A DNA stretch of 64,000 nucleotides from Lachnospiraceae bacterium (GTDB taxonomy: Bacteria; Bacillota; Clostridia; Lachnospirales; Lachnospiraceae): contig JAMPFQ010000018.1 of assembly GCA_023664345.1 (NCBI GenBank), forward strand, positions 18,285-82,284, read 5' to 3'. Position 1 is the stretch's first letter, and the number at the start of each line of letters is the position of its first letter. The position numbers and the translations under genes are program-made. Positions 42,718 to 50,682 of this stretch are shown piece by piece. The notes beneath the pieces are model-generated. The model had not been told where the DNA came from, made no database searches, and worked only from the letters and a program-made list of their open reading frames with translations.

Positions 42718-44268
42718 AGATCTATCACGCTTCTGCCACAACACGATTCCGCCCAGCACACCAAAAAGCAGCGCCACCGACACAGCCACCGTGATCCAGG
42801 GATTCCTGGAAAATCCTGCCACCAGATAACCCGCAAAGCACACCGCAGCCACCAGCGTGGCATAGGGCAGCTGGGTCTCCACATGACTCAGATGGTCACA
42901 CTGCGCTCCCGTGGACGCCAGAATGGTGGTGTCAGAGATCGGGGAGCAGTGATCCCCATACACGGATCCCGCCAGGGTAGCTCCCAGGGCCGGGATCAGG
43001 ACAGCAGCGCCTGCATTTCCCACGCAGAGCATGGACACGATGGGAAGCAGGATCCCGAAAGTCCCCCATGCCGTTCCCATGGAAAAGGACAGAAACGCGG
43101 CCACCAGAAATACGATGGCAGGCAGAAAACTGTAAGGCAGGTTCACAGCAGTCACAAAATTGCTGACAAAGATCCCTGTGCCGATCATCTCCCTGCATAC
43201 TCCGCCCAGCGCCCAGGCCAGGATCAGGATCGTCAGGGCGGGGATCATGGTCTTGATCCCGTCGATCACTCCCGTCATAAACTGCCTCAGGCTCATGATC
43301 CGGCGGGGGATATATAAGGCCATCGCCACCACCAGCGCGGCAAAAGTTCCAAGGGTCAGGCCTGCCGTGGGATTTTCTCCGATGGCTTCCGTGAAAGGTC
43401 TTCCCTCAAAGTACCCTCCCACATATGCCATCCCCAGGATTGCGCAGACGATCAGGGTCAGGACCGGCAGGATCAGGTCGGGCACGCTTCCTTTCTTCTT
43501 TTCCCGCTTTCCCGGCTTCACATCCGCCTCCGATCTCGCCCCTGCCTCATCCGCTGACTCCATCCCGGCTTCTGGCATCGGCAGTCTTTCTCCCCGCCTG
43601 CCCCGCTCCGCTTTCTGCATGGGGCCAAAATCAAAATCCGTTGCGCTTAAGAAAAATACCATAACGATCGTCAGGATCGCATACAGATTATACGGTATCG
43701 TCCTGACAAAGGCATTCAGCCCCCCGGCCTCTTCCACCTCCGAAGCCACGGCCACTGCCCAGCTGGAGATCGGTGCGATGATGCACACCGGAGCGGCGGT
43801 AGCGTCCAGCAGATAAGCCAGCTTTTCCCTGGAGATCCTGCATTTATCGGTAATGGGGCGCATCACGGTGCCCACCGTGAGACAGTTGAAACCGTCATCC
43901 ACGAAGATCAAAAGCCCCAGCAATGCCGTGGCCAGCTTGGCGCTGACGGTCTTCCTGATCCGTTTTCCCGCCCATTGTCCGTAGGCATCGGAACCTCCTG
44001 ATCTGGTCACGATCACCACCAGGGAGCCCAGGAGCACCAGGAATATGATCATATATCCATTCTCGCCTATCTTCAGCGCCATCATGTCAAACACACAGGT
44101 GACAGCCTGCAGGAGGTTTCCTCCGGTGGAAAAGCAGTATACGCACATTCCCGACAGGATCCCCAGAAAAAGGGATGAATATACTTCCTTGCTGATCAGA
44201 GCCAATGTGATCGCGATCAGAGGCGGCAAAATGGAAAGCCACCCCGCGTCTATCATTTCCAGTCCCAT
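42712..44268 (-). CDS. NhaC family Na+/H+ antiporter
   Basis: 518 residues with about 12-13 membrane segments and AAGGA before the start. Family signatures include FVDDGFNCLTVGTVMRPITDK, ATAAPVCIIAPISSWAV, ILAWALGGVCREMIGTGIF, SFSMGTAWGTFGILLPI and YGDHCSPISDTTILASTGAQCDH. A charged loop (~res 220-255) separates the two halves. NhaC-type carriers exchange sodium for protons, or in some cases malate/lactate or amino acids. It has no close operon partner. Confidence 0.92.
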   Translation of the reverse strand: MGLEMIDAGWLSILPPLIAITLALISKEVYSSLFLGILSGMCVYCFSTGGNLLQAVTCVFDMMALKIGENGYMIIFLVLLGSLVVIVTRSGGSDAYGQWAGKRIRKTVSAKLATALLGLLIFVDDGFNCLTVGTVMRPITDKCRISREKLAYLLDATAAPVCIIAPISSWAVAVASEVEEAGGLNAFVRTIPYNLYAILTIVMVFFLSATDFDFGPMQKAERGRRGERLPMPEAGMESADEAGARSEADVKPGKREKKKGSVPDLILPVLTLIVCAILGMAYVGGYFEGRPFTEAIGENPTAGLTLGTFAALVVAMALYIPRRIMSLRQFMTGVIDGIKTMIPALTILILAWALGGVCREMIGTGIFVSNFVTAVNLPYSFLPAIVFLVAAFLSFSMGTAWGTFGILLPIVSMLCVGNAGAAVLIPALGATLAGSVYGDHCSPISDTTILASTGAQCDHLSHVETQLPYATLVAAVCFAGYLVAGFSRNPWITVAVSVALLFGVLGGIVLWQKRDRSL

Positions 44269-44342
44269 ATGTAATCCATCCTTCTCTCATTTTATATATA
44301 TCCGCCGCTACAGCAGCCGATCCGAAAATATCAGTTGACCTG

Positions 44343-44380
44343 CCAAAAGCATAGGATAATCCAAGACCACCCTATGCTTT
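44343..44380 (-). terminator. Terminator of rhaBD
   Basis: Perfect 10-base arms AAAGCATAGG and CCTATGCTTT with a 15-base loop, followed by TTTTGG on the minus strand, about 90 bases after the rhaD stop. Confidence 0.75.
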
Positions 44381-44472
44381 CCATGCAGTTCCGCTATTCC
44401 TTTATCTCGTCAAAGCCTGTTCCTGATATGCCCAGCAGATGCCACCGCCTGCATTTCCCGCGCTGTCCTCCA

Positions 44473-45333
44473 TCAGAATATATCATCATTCTCAGGCTTG
44501 TAATTCAGGATCTCCTCATTCAGTTCCACGCCGAAATCCCTGCCAATGGCGCGGATATTGTCATCGGTGATCATCTGGCGGGGTGCCCTGCCGCCGCTTG
44601 CGGACAGCGCGATGGATGCGATCTGCGCCGCTTTCTCGATGGTGTGCATGAGGCCGAAAGCGGTGTCAAAGTCGGGGCCGGATACGAACAGGCCATGGAA
44701 AGACCAGATCGCCGCGTCATACTTCTCCATGAGCACACAGGTCGCTTTCGCGATCTCAGGGCCGCCCGGCACCATCCAGGGCACAACGCCCACGCCGCCG
44801 GGGAATACCACACAGCACTCGGTAGCGCTCTTCCAGAGCATCCTGGTGAACACTTCCGCTTTCAGGGGAAGCACATAAGTCAACGCGATCACATAGGGCG
44901 TATGGGCATGATAGATCACACGGTTTGCGCCATTGGTCACACGCTTTCTCACGGAATGGTTCATAAAGTGGGTGGGAAACTCGCTGGTAGGCCTGCCGCC
45001 GTTCTCCAGTCCCCAGACGATACGGTAGGAATCGCCCTTATCGTTGATCTCCACGATACAGATGCTGTTCTGAGGCTCCAGGCCTACATTCTGCAGGAAC
45101 TTTCCGCTCCCGGTAGAGATGAAGTACTCGCCTTTCAGGTTGTCCGCCTGTACGCCGAGTTCCACCCAGGGACCGGGCTCCACCTTGAAATAAGGGCGGC
45201 ACTCCGTCACCTCTTCCTCCGTCATGCGGTAAGTCAGATTACCGCCATTCCTCTCATGCCAGCCCTGCCTTACGCCGTCATGGCACATACGGATATAATC
45301 ATCCATTACTTTTACACCGAAAATATTATTCAT
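44473..45333 (-). CDS. rhaD: Rhamnulose-1-phosphate aldolase
   Basis: It cleaves L-rhamnulose-1-phosphate into DHAP and L-lactaldehyde. 286 residues from the ATG at 45333 (AGGAGG upstream). GWHERNGGNLTYRM, FISTGSGKF, the zinc site IYHAHTPYVIALT (His142 and His144), WKSATECCVVFPGGVGVVPWMVPGG and the third zinc His in WSFHGLFV identify RhaD. It follows rhaB by 20 bases. The lactaldehyde formed is the precursor of propanediol used by the microcompartment. Rhamnose isomerase is not in this window. Confidence 0.95.
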   Translation of the reverse strand: MNNIFGVKVMDDYIRMCHDGVRQGWHERNGGNLTYRMTEEEVTECRPYFKVEPGPWVELGVQADNLKGEYFISTGSGKFLQNVGLEPQNSICIVEINDKGDSYRIVWGLENGGRPTSEFPTHFMNHSVRKRVTNGANRVIYHAHTPYVIALTYVLPLKAEVFTRMLWKSATECCVVFPGGVGVVPWMVPGGPEIAKATCVLMEKYDAAIWSFHGLFVSGPDFDTAFGLMHTIEKAAQIASIALSASGGRAPRQMITDDNIRAIGRDFGVELNEEILNYKPENDDIF

Positions 45334-45353
45334 GATACCCTCCTGATATATGA

Positions 45354-46751
45354 TCATTTATATGTTGCAATAGGGAAAGAACGGAACACACACGCTCTCG
45401 CGTCTTTTAAGTCCCCTAAATCTCCCAACGCCATCATCTGAGCCGCCAGATTGCCGATGGCCGTGGCCTCGGTGGGACCCGCATAAACAGGAAGCCCCGT
45501 GGCTTTTGCGGTGAGCCTGTTCAGATAATCCGCGTTGGAGCCGCCGCCTACAATGTGGATCCTGTCATAATCCTGCCCCGTGATCGCCGCGATTTCCTGA
45601 ATGGTCTTTCCGTAGCACTGCGCCAGGCTGTTGTAAATGACACATGCCACCTCCGCAAGCCCCTCGGGCACCTGCTGCCCGGATTCCCTGCATGCGGCCC
45701 GGACTTCCTCCGTCATGTTTGCAGGGGCAAGGAAACGGTCGTCATTACAATCCACTATGGATGCGATCGTACATTGGGACGCCTGCTCGCTGATCTCACC
45801 AAATCCCAGACTGCCGCCGATCTCTTTTTTCACGGACTGTATCATCCAGAGCCCCATGATATTCTTCAGATAGCGGAACCGATAGTCGTAACCGCCCTCA
45901 TTGGTCAGATTGTTGGCCTTGCTCTCCTTAGAGCAGTTTGCCCGGAACAGTTCCGTGCCCATCAGGGACCATGTGCCGGAACTGATATAAAGCGTATTAT
46001 CGCTGTCGGTAGGCACCGCTATCACGGCGGAACCAGTGTCGTGTGTGGCAGGAGCGATCACCTTGCAGTTAAAGCCCACCTCGTTCTGGATCTCTGCGGT
46101 CAGGTCGCCCAGCACCGTGCCGGGGGTCACGATCTTCTGGAAGATTTCCTCCGGATAACCCAGCTTCCGGATCAGTTCCATATCCCAGTCTTTCGTTTCC
46201 GGATCCACCAGCTGGCCGGTGGTCGCGTTGGTGTATTCCGTAGCCGCCACACCTGACAGCAGGAAGTGGAAATAATCCGGCATCATCAGCATGGTCTTAG
46301 CATTTGCAAGCTGCTCCGGCTTCTTTGTCTTTAACGCCATCAGCTGATAAATGGTGTTAAAGATCTGTTTCTGGATACCGGTCCTGGCATACAGTTCATC
46401 CTCCGGGATGATCTTATATACCTCCTCGTCCATGCCTTTCGTGCGTCCGTCCCGGTATGCCACTGCATTGCCGATGCGGTTTCCATCCTCATCCAGCAGA
46501 ACGAAGTCAACGCCCCAGGTATCGATCCCCACACTGACAGGAATCTTGCCCAGTTCAACGCATTTCTTCATACCTGCCTTGATCTCTCCAAAAAGCCCCT
46601 CCACATCCCAGACGTTCTCCCCGTCCTTTTCCACCATTCCGTTGGGAAAACGGTGGATCTCCTCCAGTACCATCCTGCCATCTTCCAGATGCGCGAGGAT
46701 GTGTCGTCCGCTGGATGCTCCGATATCAATTCCCAGATAATACGGATCCAT
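45354..46751 (-). CDS. rhaB: Rhamnulokinase
   Basis: It phosphorylates L-rhamnulose at O1 with ATP. 465 residues from the ATG at 46751, behind AAAGGAG; the longer frame upstream covers the promoter region. The FGGY fold shows YYLGIDIGASSGRHIL, VGIDTWGVDFVLLD, YRDGRT, the central PATHDTGSAVIAVP, SSGTWSLMG and IHIVGGGSNADYLNRLTA. It is first of the rhaB-rhaD pair. Confidence 0.95.
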   Translation of the reverse strand: MDPYYLGIDIGASSGRHILAHLEDGRMVLEEIHRFPNGMVEKDGENVWDVEGLFGEIKAGMKKCVELGKIPVSVGIDTWGVDFVLLDEDGNRIGNAVAYRDGRTKGMDEEVYKIIPEDELYARTGIQKQIFNTIYQLMALKTKKPEQLANAKTMLMMPDYFHFLLSGVAATEYTNATTGQLVDPETKDWDMELIRKLGYPEEIFQKIVTPGTVLGDLTAEIQNEVGFNCKVIAPATHDTGSAVIAVPTDSDNTLYISSGTWSLMGTELFRANCSKESKANNLTNEGGYDYRFRYLKNIMGLWMIQSVKKEIGGSLGFGEISEQASQCTIASIVDCNDDRFLAPANMTEEVRAACRESGQQVPEGLAEVACVIYNSLAQCYGKTIQEIAAITGQDYDRIHIVGGGSNADYLNRLTAKATGLPVYAGPTEATAIGNLAAQMMALGDLGDLKDARACVFRSFPIATYK

Positions 46752-46803
46752 AGTTACTTTCTCCTTTCTTAACTGCTTGTTTTCTATATTATGCCATATT
46801 CTC

Positions 46804-46872
46804 GTGCGCTCCAGCGCACATGGAATCAGAAGTTGACACAATGCCTTTCTGTGTCAACATTTTACCATAATT
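46804..46872. repeat. Palindromic promoter-proximal repeat (type D), copy 1, before rhaB
   Basis: Two perfect palindromes lie upstream of rhaB: GTGCGCT-CC-AGCGCAC (46804-46819) and GTTGACACA-N9-TGTGTCAAC (46832-46858). On the minus strand TATGGTAAAAT, an extended -10-like sequence, comes just before the second. About 60 bases including the loop recur at 63386-63446. It may be an operator or a 5'-leader hairpin. Confidence 0.65.
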
Positions 46873-46886
46873 TTGTGTGCCAAAGT

Positions 46887-46922
46887 ATAAAAAAAGGACA
46901 CCCTGCTATGAAAAAGTGTCCT
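46887..46922 (-). terminator. Rho-independent terminator of the MIP-channel unit
   Basis: On the minus strand AGGACAC and GTGTCCT form the stem over a 14-base loop and a run of seven T follows. It lies about 230 bases after the channel stop codon, beyond the repeat at 46943-47157. Confidence 0.85.
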
Positions 46923-46942
46923 CATTTGTAATGTTCCGCCTA

Positions 46943-47157
46943 CAGTTCACACGTCAGGCTGATCGGGACAGATCCCATGCTCGCAGGGAGATCTGGACTG
47001 TCAGGCTGACGCAGGGAGCGCCATTTCATGAGCAAAAACAGCTGCAAAGCAGCGAGGAGTGCGATAGCACGATTTTGCGAATGGCGCGGATGTGAACAGT
47101 TCACACGCCAGGCTGATCGGACAGATCCCATGCTCGCAGGGAGATCTGGACTGTCAG
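46943..47157. repeat. Composite element: 61-bp direct repeats flanking a cloverleaf
   Basis: 46943-47004 and 47097-47157 are direct repeats of 62 and 61 bases with one substitution and one single-base gap. Each holds a CAGATCCC/GGGAGATCTG hairpin. Between them 47018-47087 can fold as a cloverleaf: outer arms GCGCCATT/AATGGCGC, then GCAAAA/TTTTGC, with inner hairpins GCTGC-AAA-GCAGC and GTGC-GATA-GCAC. TGTGAAC-A-GTTCACA follows at 47091. The right repeat overlaps the stop codon of the channel gene. Confidence 0.75.
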
Positions 47158-47867
47158 AACAATCCTGTCACAAGGACCGCCAGAATACCACCGATAGAAG
47201 AACCTACCAGATTCACGATCAGCTGGTACGGCCAGTCTACCTTTTCTCCGTTCTTGTTCGGGAAAGGCAGGATCGCGAACCACACGCTGCTGAATACGGA
47301 GCGCATCGCGTTCATGCTGAATCCGGTGCTGTTCAGAGTCAGCGCCAGGATAGCGACCGCTGCAAAGCCCACCACACCGATCTGCAGCGCTGCGGAATCA
47401 CCGCTGGTAGCTTTCAGGCAGGTAAACACAAGGAACAGGAAAGCAAAAGTCGCCATGATCTCCTGCACAAAATTCAGCACCATATTCTTCTCCACCGGAT
47501 ACGCAGAGAAAATGCCTCTTTTGGGCATATTGGGAGATGCCTTGAAAGAATCCCAGAAAAATACCATGCACAGAATCTCAGCCGCGCCTGCCGCCAGGAA
47601 TTCCATCAGCAGATAAATCAGCGCTTCCGTCACAGGCAATGCCCCGGTAATGATATTGCCGAACACCACGCCGGGATTCAGATAAGCGGGGCCGCCCATG
47701 ATAACGGCTGTGGTAAGTCCCAACCCCACCGCAAGGCTCCACGCAATGACCAGTTCCACATAATTCAGGGTTGATACCAGGGTCTTTTTCAAGGACACAT
47801 TGCACATATACGCGTAACCGCCCAGCAAAAACACAAGGCTTCCCGCAAACTCAGCCACATATCTCAT
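47154..47867 (-). CDS. MIP (aquaglyceroporin-like) channel with altered NPA motifs
   Basis: 237 residues with six membrane segments and GAGG before the ATG. The first half-helix motif is AYLNPGVVFG (NPG at 64-66 instead of NPA) and the second is GFSMNAMRS (NAM at 186-188, with Arg189 kept). Both are changed from the usual NPA/NPAR, so pore selectivity should differ from glycerol facilitators. It follows the PocR-domain gene and is near rhaBD and the BMC locus, which suggests transport of propanediol or its products, as PduF does. The last codon and stop lie in a repeated sequence. Confidence 0.85.
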   Translation of the reverse strand: MRYVAEFAGSLVFLLGGYAYMCNVSLKKTLVSTLNYVELVIAWSLAVGLGLTTAVIMGGPAYLNPGVVFGNIITGALPVTEALIYLLMEFLAAGAAEILCMVFFWDSFKASPNMPKRGIFSAYPVEKNMVLNFVQEIMATFAFLFLVFTCLKATSGDSAALQIGVVGFAAVAILALTLNSTGFSMNAMRSVFSSVWFAILPFPNKNGEKVDWPYQLIVNLVGSSIGGILAVLVTGLF

Positions 47868-47908
47868 ATCATTATCCTCATCATTCTTTTGTACCAGGCA
47901 TCCGTGGA

Positions 47909-48679
47909 TCAGTCTTTCATGGCTTCCACTTCCGCGGAGATATTGGAGACGATCTCCTCGATCTCTTTATTGACCACCGTACTCTGTTCGGACAGCTTGC
48001 CTACTTCCTTTGCGACCACCGCGAAGCCCGCGCCCTTTTCTCCCGCTCTCGCCGCCTCAATGCTGGCGTTCAGGGCCAGGATCTTCTGCTTGTTCTGCAA
48101 TGCCTTTAATTCGGAGGTCTTCAGAGTGATGCGCTCTACCAGCTTGTTGGTGCTCTCCGCGCCGCGGGAAAGCTTCTCGATGATCTTACCGTTGACTTTC
48201 TTCGCATACTCCGCGTTGATGAAGTTGTTCAGCACTTCGCCCAACAGTTCCGCTGAAGCGTTGATCGCCTCCTCCGTGCGCACGTTCACTTTATGTAATG
48301 CCTCGATATAAAGATCCTCATTAACGCCAATCTCCCTGGCCACCCTGCGGAATTTGTCCTCGTCGGGATTCTCGGGGAGCACCTGTCCGCCGATCACGGA
48401 GCCCACCTGCTTACCTTCCACAATAAGGGGAATGCCAAAATCGATCAGTCCCGCGTGACAATGGTACACGCCTTTTCCCTCTCTGTCACACTTCTCACAT
48501 CTCGCACACCCCTCCGCGCTTCCACGTGTCAGTTTGATACAAAAATCAGTAAAATTATAACACTCAGAGATATATTTGCCGTCCCCGCCTACTGCAACCG
48601 TAGCCAAACCGGTAGATTTCGCCCAGCTTGACATGATATGCTCAAATTTCGCCATATCAGTGAATTCTTTGATTTCCAT
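47909..48679 (-). CDS. PocR-domain soluble chemoreceptor-like sensor
   Basis: 256 residues, no membrane segment; GGAGG lies before the ATG. Residues ~5-150 match the PocR ligand-binding domain, known from the propanediol regulator Poc[57 protein letters not shown] and GGQV. Its cysteines at 58, 61, 64 and 74 could bind metal. Residues ~165-256 are the tip of a methyl-accepting signalling domain ([32 protein letters not shown]). The coil is too short for a full array receptor. It probably senses propanediol or a related diol. Confidence 0.88.
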   Translation of the reverse strand: MEIKEFTDMAKFEHIMSSWAKSTGLATVAVGGDGKYISECYNFTDFCIKLTRGSAEGCARCEKCDREGKGVYHCHAGLIDFGIPLIVEGKQVGSVIGGQVLPENPDEDKFRRVAREIGVNEDLYIEALHKVNVRTEEAINASAELLGEVLNNFINAEYAKKVNGKIIEKLSRGAESTNKLVERITLKTSELKALQNKQKILALNASIEAARAGEKGAGFAVVAKEVGKLSEQSTVVNKEIEEIVSNISAEVEAMKD

Positions 48680-48729
48680 TCCCCGCTTACCTCCAATGTT
48701 GTTTTTTGTGAATTTTGTCTGGCATGAAT

Positions 48730-48794
48730 ATTATACCATAAGTGTAGCACAAAAATATAGTACATTTTTAACTTTTTTTGTCTAATCTGTCAAT
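48730..48794 (-). promoter_or_regulatory. Candidate promoters of the PocR-channel unit
   Basis: Two options lie here: TTGACA (48789-48794) with TAAAAA at 17 bases, and a TATAAT at 48730-48735 preceded by no clear -35. The region is very AT-rich. Confidence 0.4.
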
Positions 48795-48862
48795 TTGTTT
48801 CTCCGAAAGAACTTTTCTGCATGTCATATTGCATTTTCATGCCGGAAAACGCCGCCTGTGAT

Positions 48863-48891
48863 TTGACCAAATCCCCACAAACTGCTATAAT
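48863..48891 (+). promoter_or_regulatory. Promoter of the GT39-like gene
   Basis: TTGACC (48863-48868) and TATAAT (48886-48891) with a 17-base spacer, 36 bases before the ATG; CCGGAG is the ribosome site. Confidence 0.8.
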
Positions 48892-48927
48892 ACGAACAAA
48901 ACAATCTCATCTGACCGGAGAACAGTT

Positions 48928-50547
48928 ATGATATCTTTCAAAAAAACGCTCCTCAAAGACCATACCCGCGTACTCTTCTTCCTGTTCATGGCCATGGGAA
49001 TCTTTGCCCGTGTCTGGAAGTTCGGAATTGTCCCCGGCGACATCAATCCGGACGAGGCGTTCGCGGGGTATGACGCATATAATCTGCTGCATTATGGCAT
49101 GGATTCTGCGGGCTACCGCTTTCCCGTCTACCTGACCACATGGGGAAGCGGCACCAGCGCGCTCAACACTTATCTGATGATCCCCTTTATGGCAGTCTTC
49201 GGGGCAAAGATATGGGTGATCCGTCTCCCGCAGGTCATCGTGGCATGTCTTACCCTGTGGGTGACCTATCTGCTCGTGAAAAGGCTTTTCTGTGAAAAAG
49301 CCGCTCTCTGTGCGCTGTTCCTGCTGGCCATCTCCCCCTGGCATATCGGGATGTCCCGCTGGGGCATGGACTGCAATATGGCACCGGGATTCATGATCTT
49401 CGGGCTTTACTTTTTCGTAAGGGGATTGGAAGACAATAAATATCTGATGCTGTCCGCGCTGATGTACGGGCTTTCGCTGTACTGCTATGCCACCATATGG
49501 CCCATCGTCCCGCTGGTAGTGCTGCTCCAGCTGATCTATGGCCTGGCATGCAGGAAGATCCGTTTTGACCGTTATCTGCTCCTGTCCGGGCTGATCCTGG
49601 GCGTGCTGGCGATGCCGCTTTTGCTGTTCCTTCTGGTCAATATGGATGTGATAGGGGAGATCCGGCTTCCTTTCCTCTCCATACCCAGGCTGGTGGTCAT
49701 GCGCGGCAGTGAGATCTCTTTCTCAGGACTGCCCGAAAAGGCACGGCGGCTCTGGTCCATCCTAAAGTTCCAGTCCGATGATATGCCCTGGAACGCTACC
49801 GGCAAATACGGGATCTACCATGCAGGCACTCTCTCCTTTTTCGTTCTCGGACTGTTTTACTGCGTCAAGACATCCGTGGAAAAAATGCGCCGCAGCGAAG
49901 AAGCCCCTGAGCTTCTCCTGCTGATCCAGACCGGGGGCGGCGTCCTGTTGGGGTTATTGGTATACACCAATATCAACCGCAACAATATCCTGTTCATCCC
50001 CATGATGATCGTCGCGGCGCTGGGAATCTGTTATCTGTGCAGCCTGATCGATCTGCGCTATCTGATCCTGCCCGCCGCATTTTACCTGTGCATGTTCATT
50101 GGATTTGAGCGTTACTACTTTACGGAATATGATGAGATCCTAAAATACCATTTCTGCTATGGCCTGAAGGACGCGGTGAAAGAAGCCGTCTCCTATGACG
50201 GGCAGATTTATGTCAGCTATGGCCTGAAACACCCCGATATTCTCTTTCTGGCACAAGTGCCGGTGACGGAATTCATCGAGACCGTGGAATATTATAATTA
50301 CCCGGACGCCTATCTGGAGACGCGCTCTTTCAGCCGGTTCAGCTATGATTTCGACCCCACGGCTCCGGACACGGATGCCACCTATATCCTGAGCCAGAGC
50401 GTTGACACCGTTCCTTTCGAACAGACAGGCTTCACGCTGCACACTTATGGTTTCTATACGGTGGCTCATTGCCCGCAGGAGTCAAAGACCCCGCAGCAAG
50501 CTGACGGGGTATCAATCTTGCAACGCAGCAAGCTGCGGGGTCTTTGA
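48928..50547 (+). CDS. GT-C membrane glycosyltransferase, PMT/ArnT-like
   Basis: About 539 residues with 11-12 membrane segments. After the first segment comes GDINPDEAFAGYDAYNLL, whose Asp-Glu pair marks the PMT/ArnT (GT39/GT83) catalytic loop. FPVYLTTWGSGTSALNTYLMIPF and ISPWHIGMSRWGMDCNMAP follow; a ~130-residue soluble tail ends the protein. It probably moves a lipid-linked sugar onto an envelope acceptor. The last ~25 codons lie in a repeat: the natural end may have been ...VAHCPQE, since the same codons plus TAA occur again at 50597-50620. Confidence 0.85.
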   Translation: MISFKKTLLKDHTRVLFFLFMAMGIFARVWKFGIVPGDINPDEAFAGYDAYNLLHYGMDSAGYRFPVYLTTWGSGTSALNTYLMIPFMAVFGAKIWVIRLPQVIVACLTLWVTYLLVKRLFCEKAALCALFLLAISPWHIGMSRWGMDCNMAPGFMIFGLYFFVRGLEDNKYLMLSALMYGLSLYCYATIWPIVPLVVLLQLIYGLACRKIRFDRYLLLSGLILGVLAMPLLLFLLVNMDVIGEIRLPFLSIPRLVVMRGSEISFSGLPEKARRLWSILKFQSDDMPWNATGKYGIYHAGTLSFFVLGLFYCVKTSVEKMRRSEEAPELLLLIQTGGGVLLGLLVYTNINRNNILFIPMMIVAALGICYLCSLIDLRYLILPAAFYLCMFIGFERYYFTEYDEILKYHFCYGLKDAVKEAVSYDGQIYVSYGLKHPDILFLAQVPVTEFIETVEYYNYPDAYLETRSFSRFSYDFDPTAPDTDATYILSQSVDTVPFEQTGFTLHTYGFYTVAHCPQESKTPQQADGVSILQRSKLRGL

Positions 50548-50620
50548 CCCTCGCGGCATTCGCCAAGGTCCAAGGGAATCATGATTCCCTGGACTTGTGG
50601 CTCATTGCCCACAGGAATAA
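50461..50620. repeat. Palindromic repeat (type C) at the 3' end of the GT39-like gene
   Basis: GTGGCTCATTGCCCGCAGGA (50461) recurs with one change at 50597. Between them are a perfect 17-base inverted repeat, GTCAAAGACCCCGCAGC with its complement at 50532-50548, then CCTCGCGGCATTCGCCAAGG and a GTCCA...TGGAC palindrome around GGGAATCATGATTCCC. Parts recur at 54823-54874 in inverted orientation. Confidence 0.8.
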
Positions 50621-50655
50621 GGGCAGAAGAGAGAACCCCGTCTCTTCTGCCCTTT
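50621..50655. terminator. Bidirectional terminator
   Basis: GGGCAGAAGAGA and TCTCTTCTGCCC form a perfect 12-base stem over GAACCCCG, followed by TTTCC on the plus strand. It separates the GT39-like gene from the convergent htpG. Confidence 0.85.
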
Positions 50656-50682
50656 CCTCAAATATAAACCGATATTCTGTCC

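Noticed and set aside
46832-46858. Rho-independent terminator
   Set aside because: The 9-base perfect hairpin has no T run on either strand and lies upstream of a gene start; an operator or leader element fits better.
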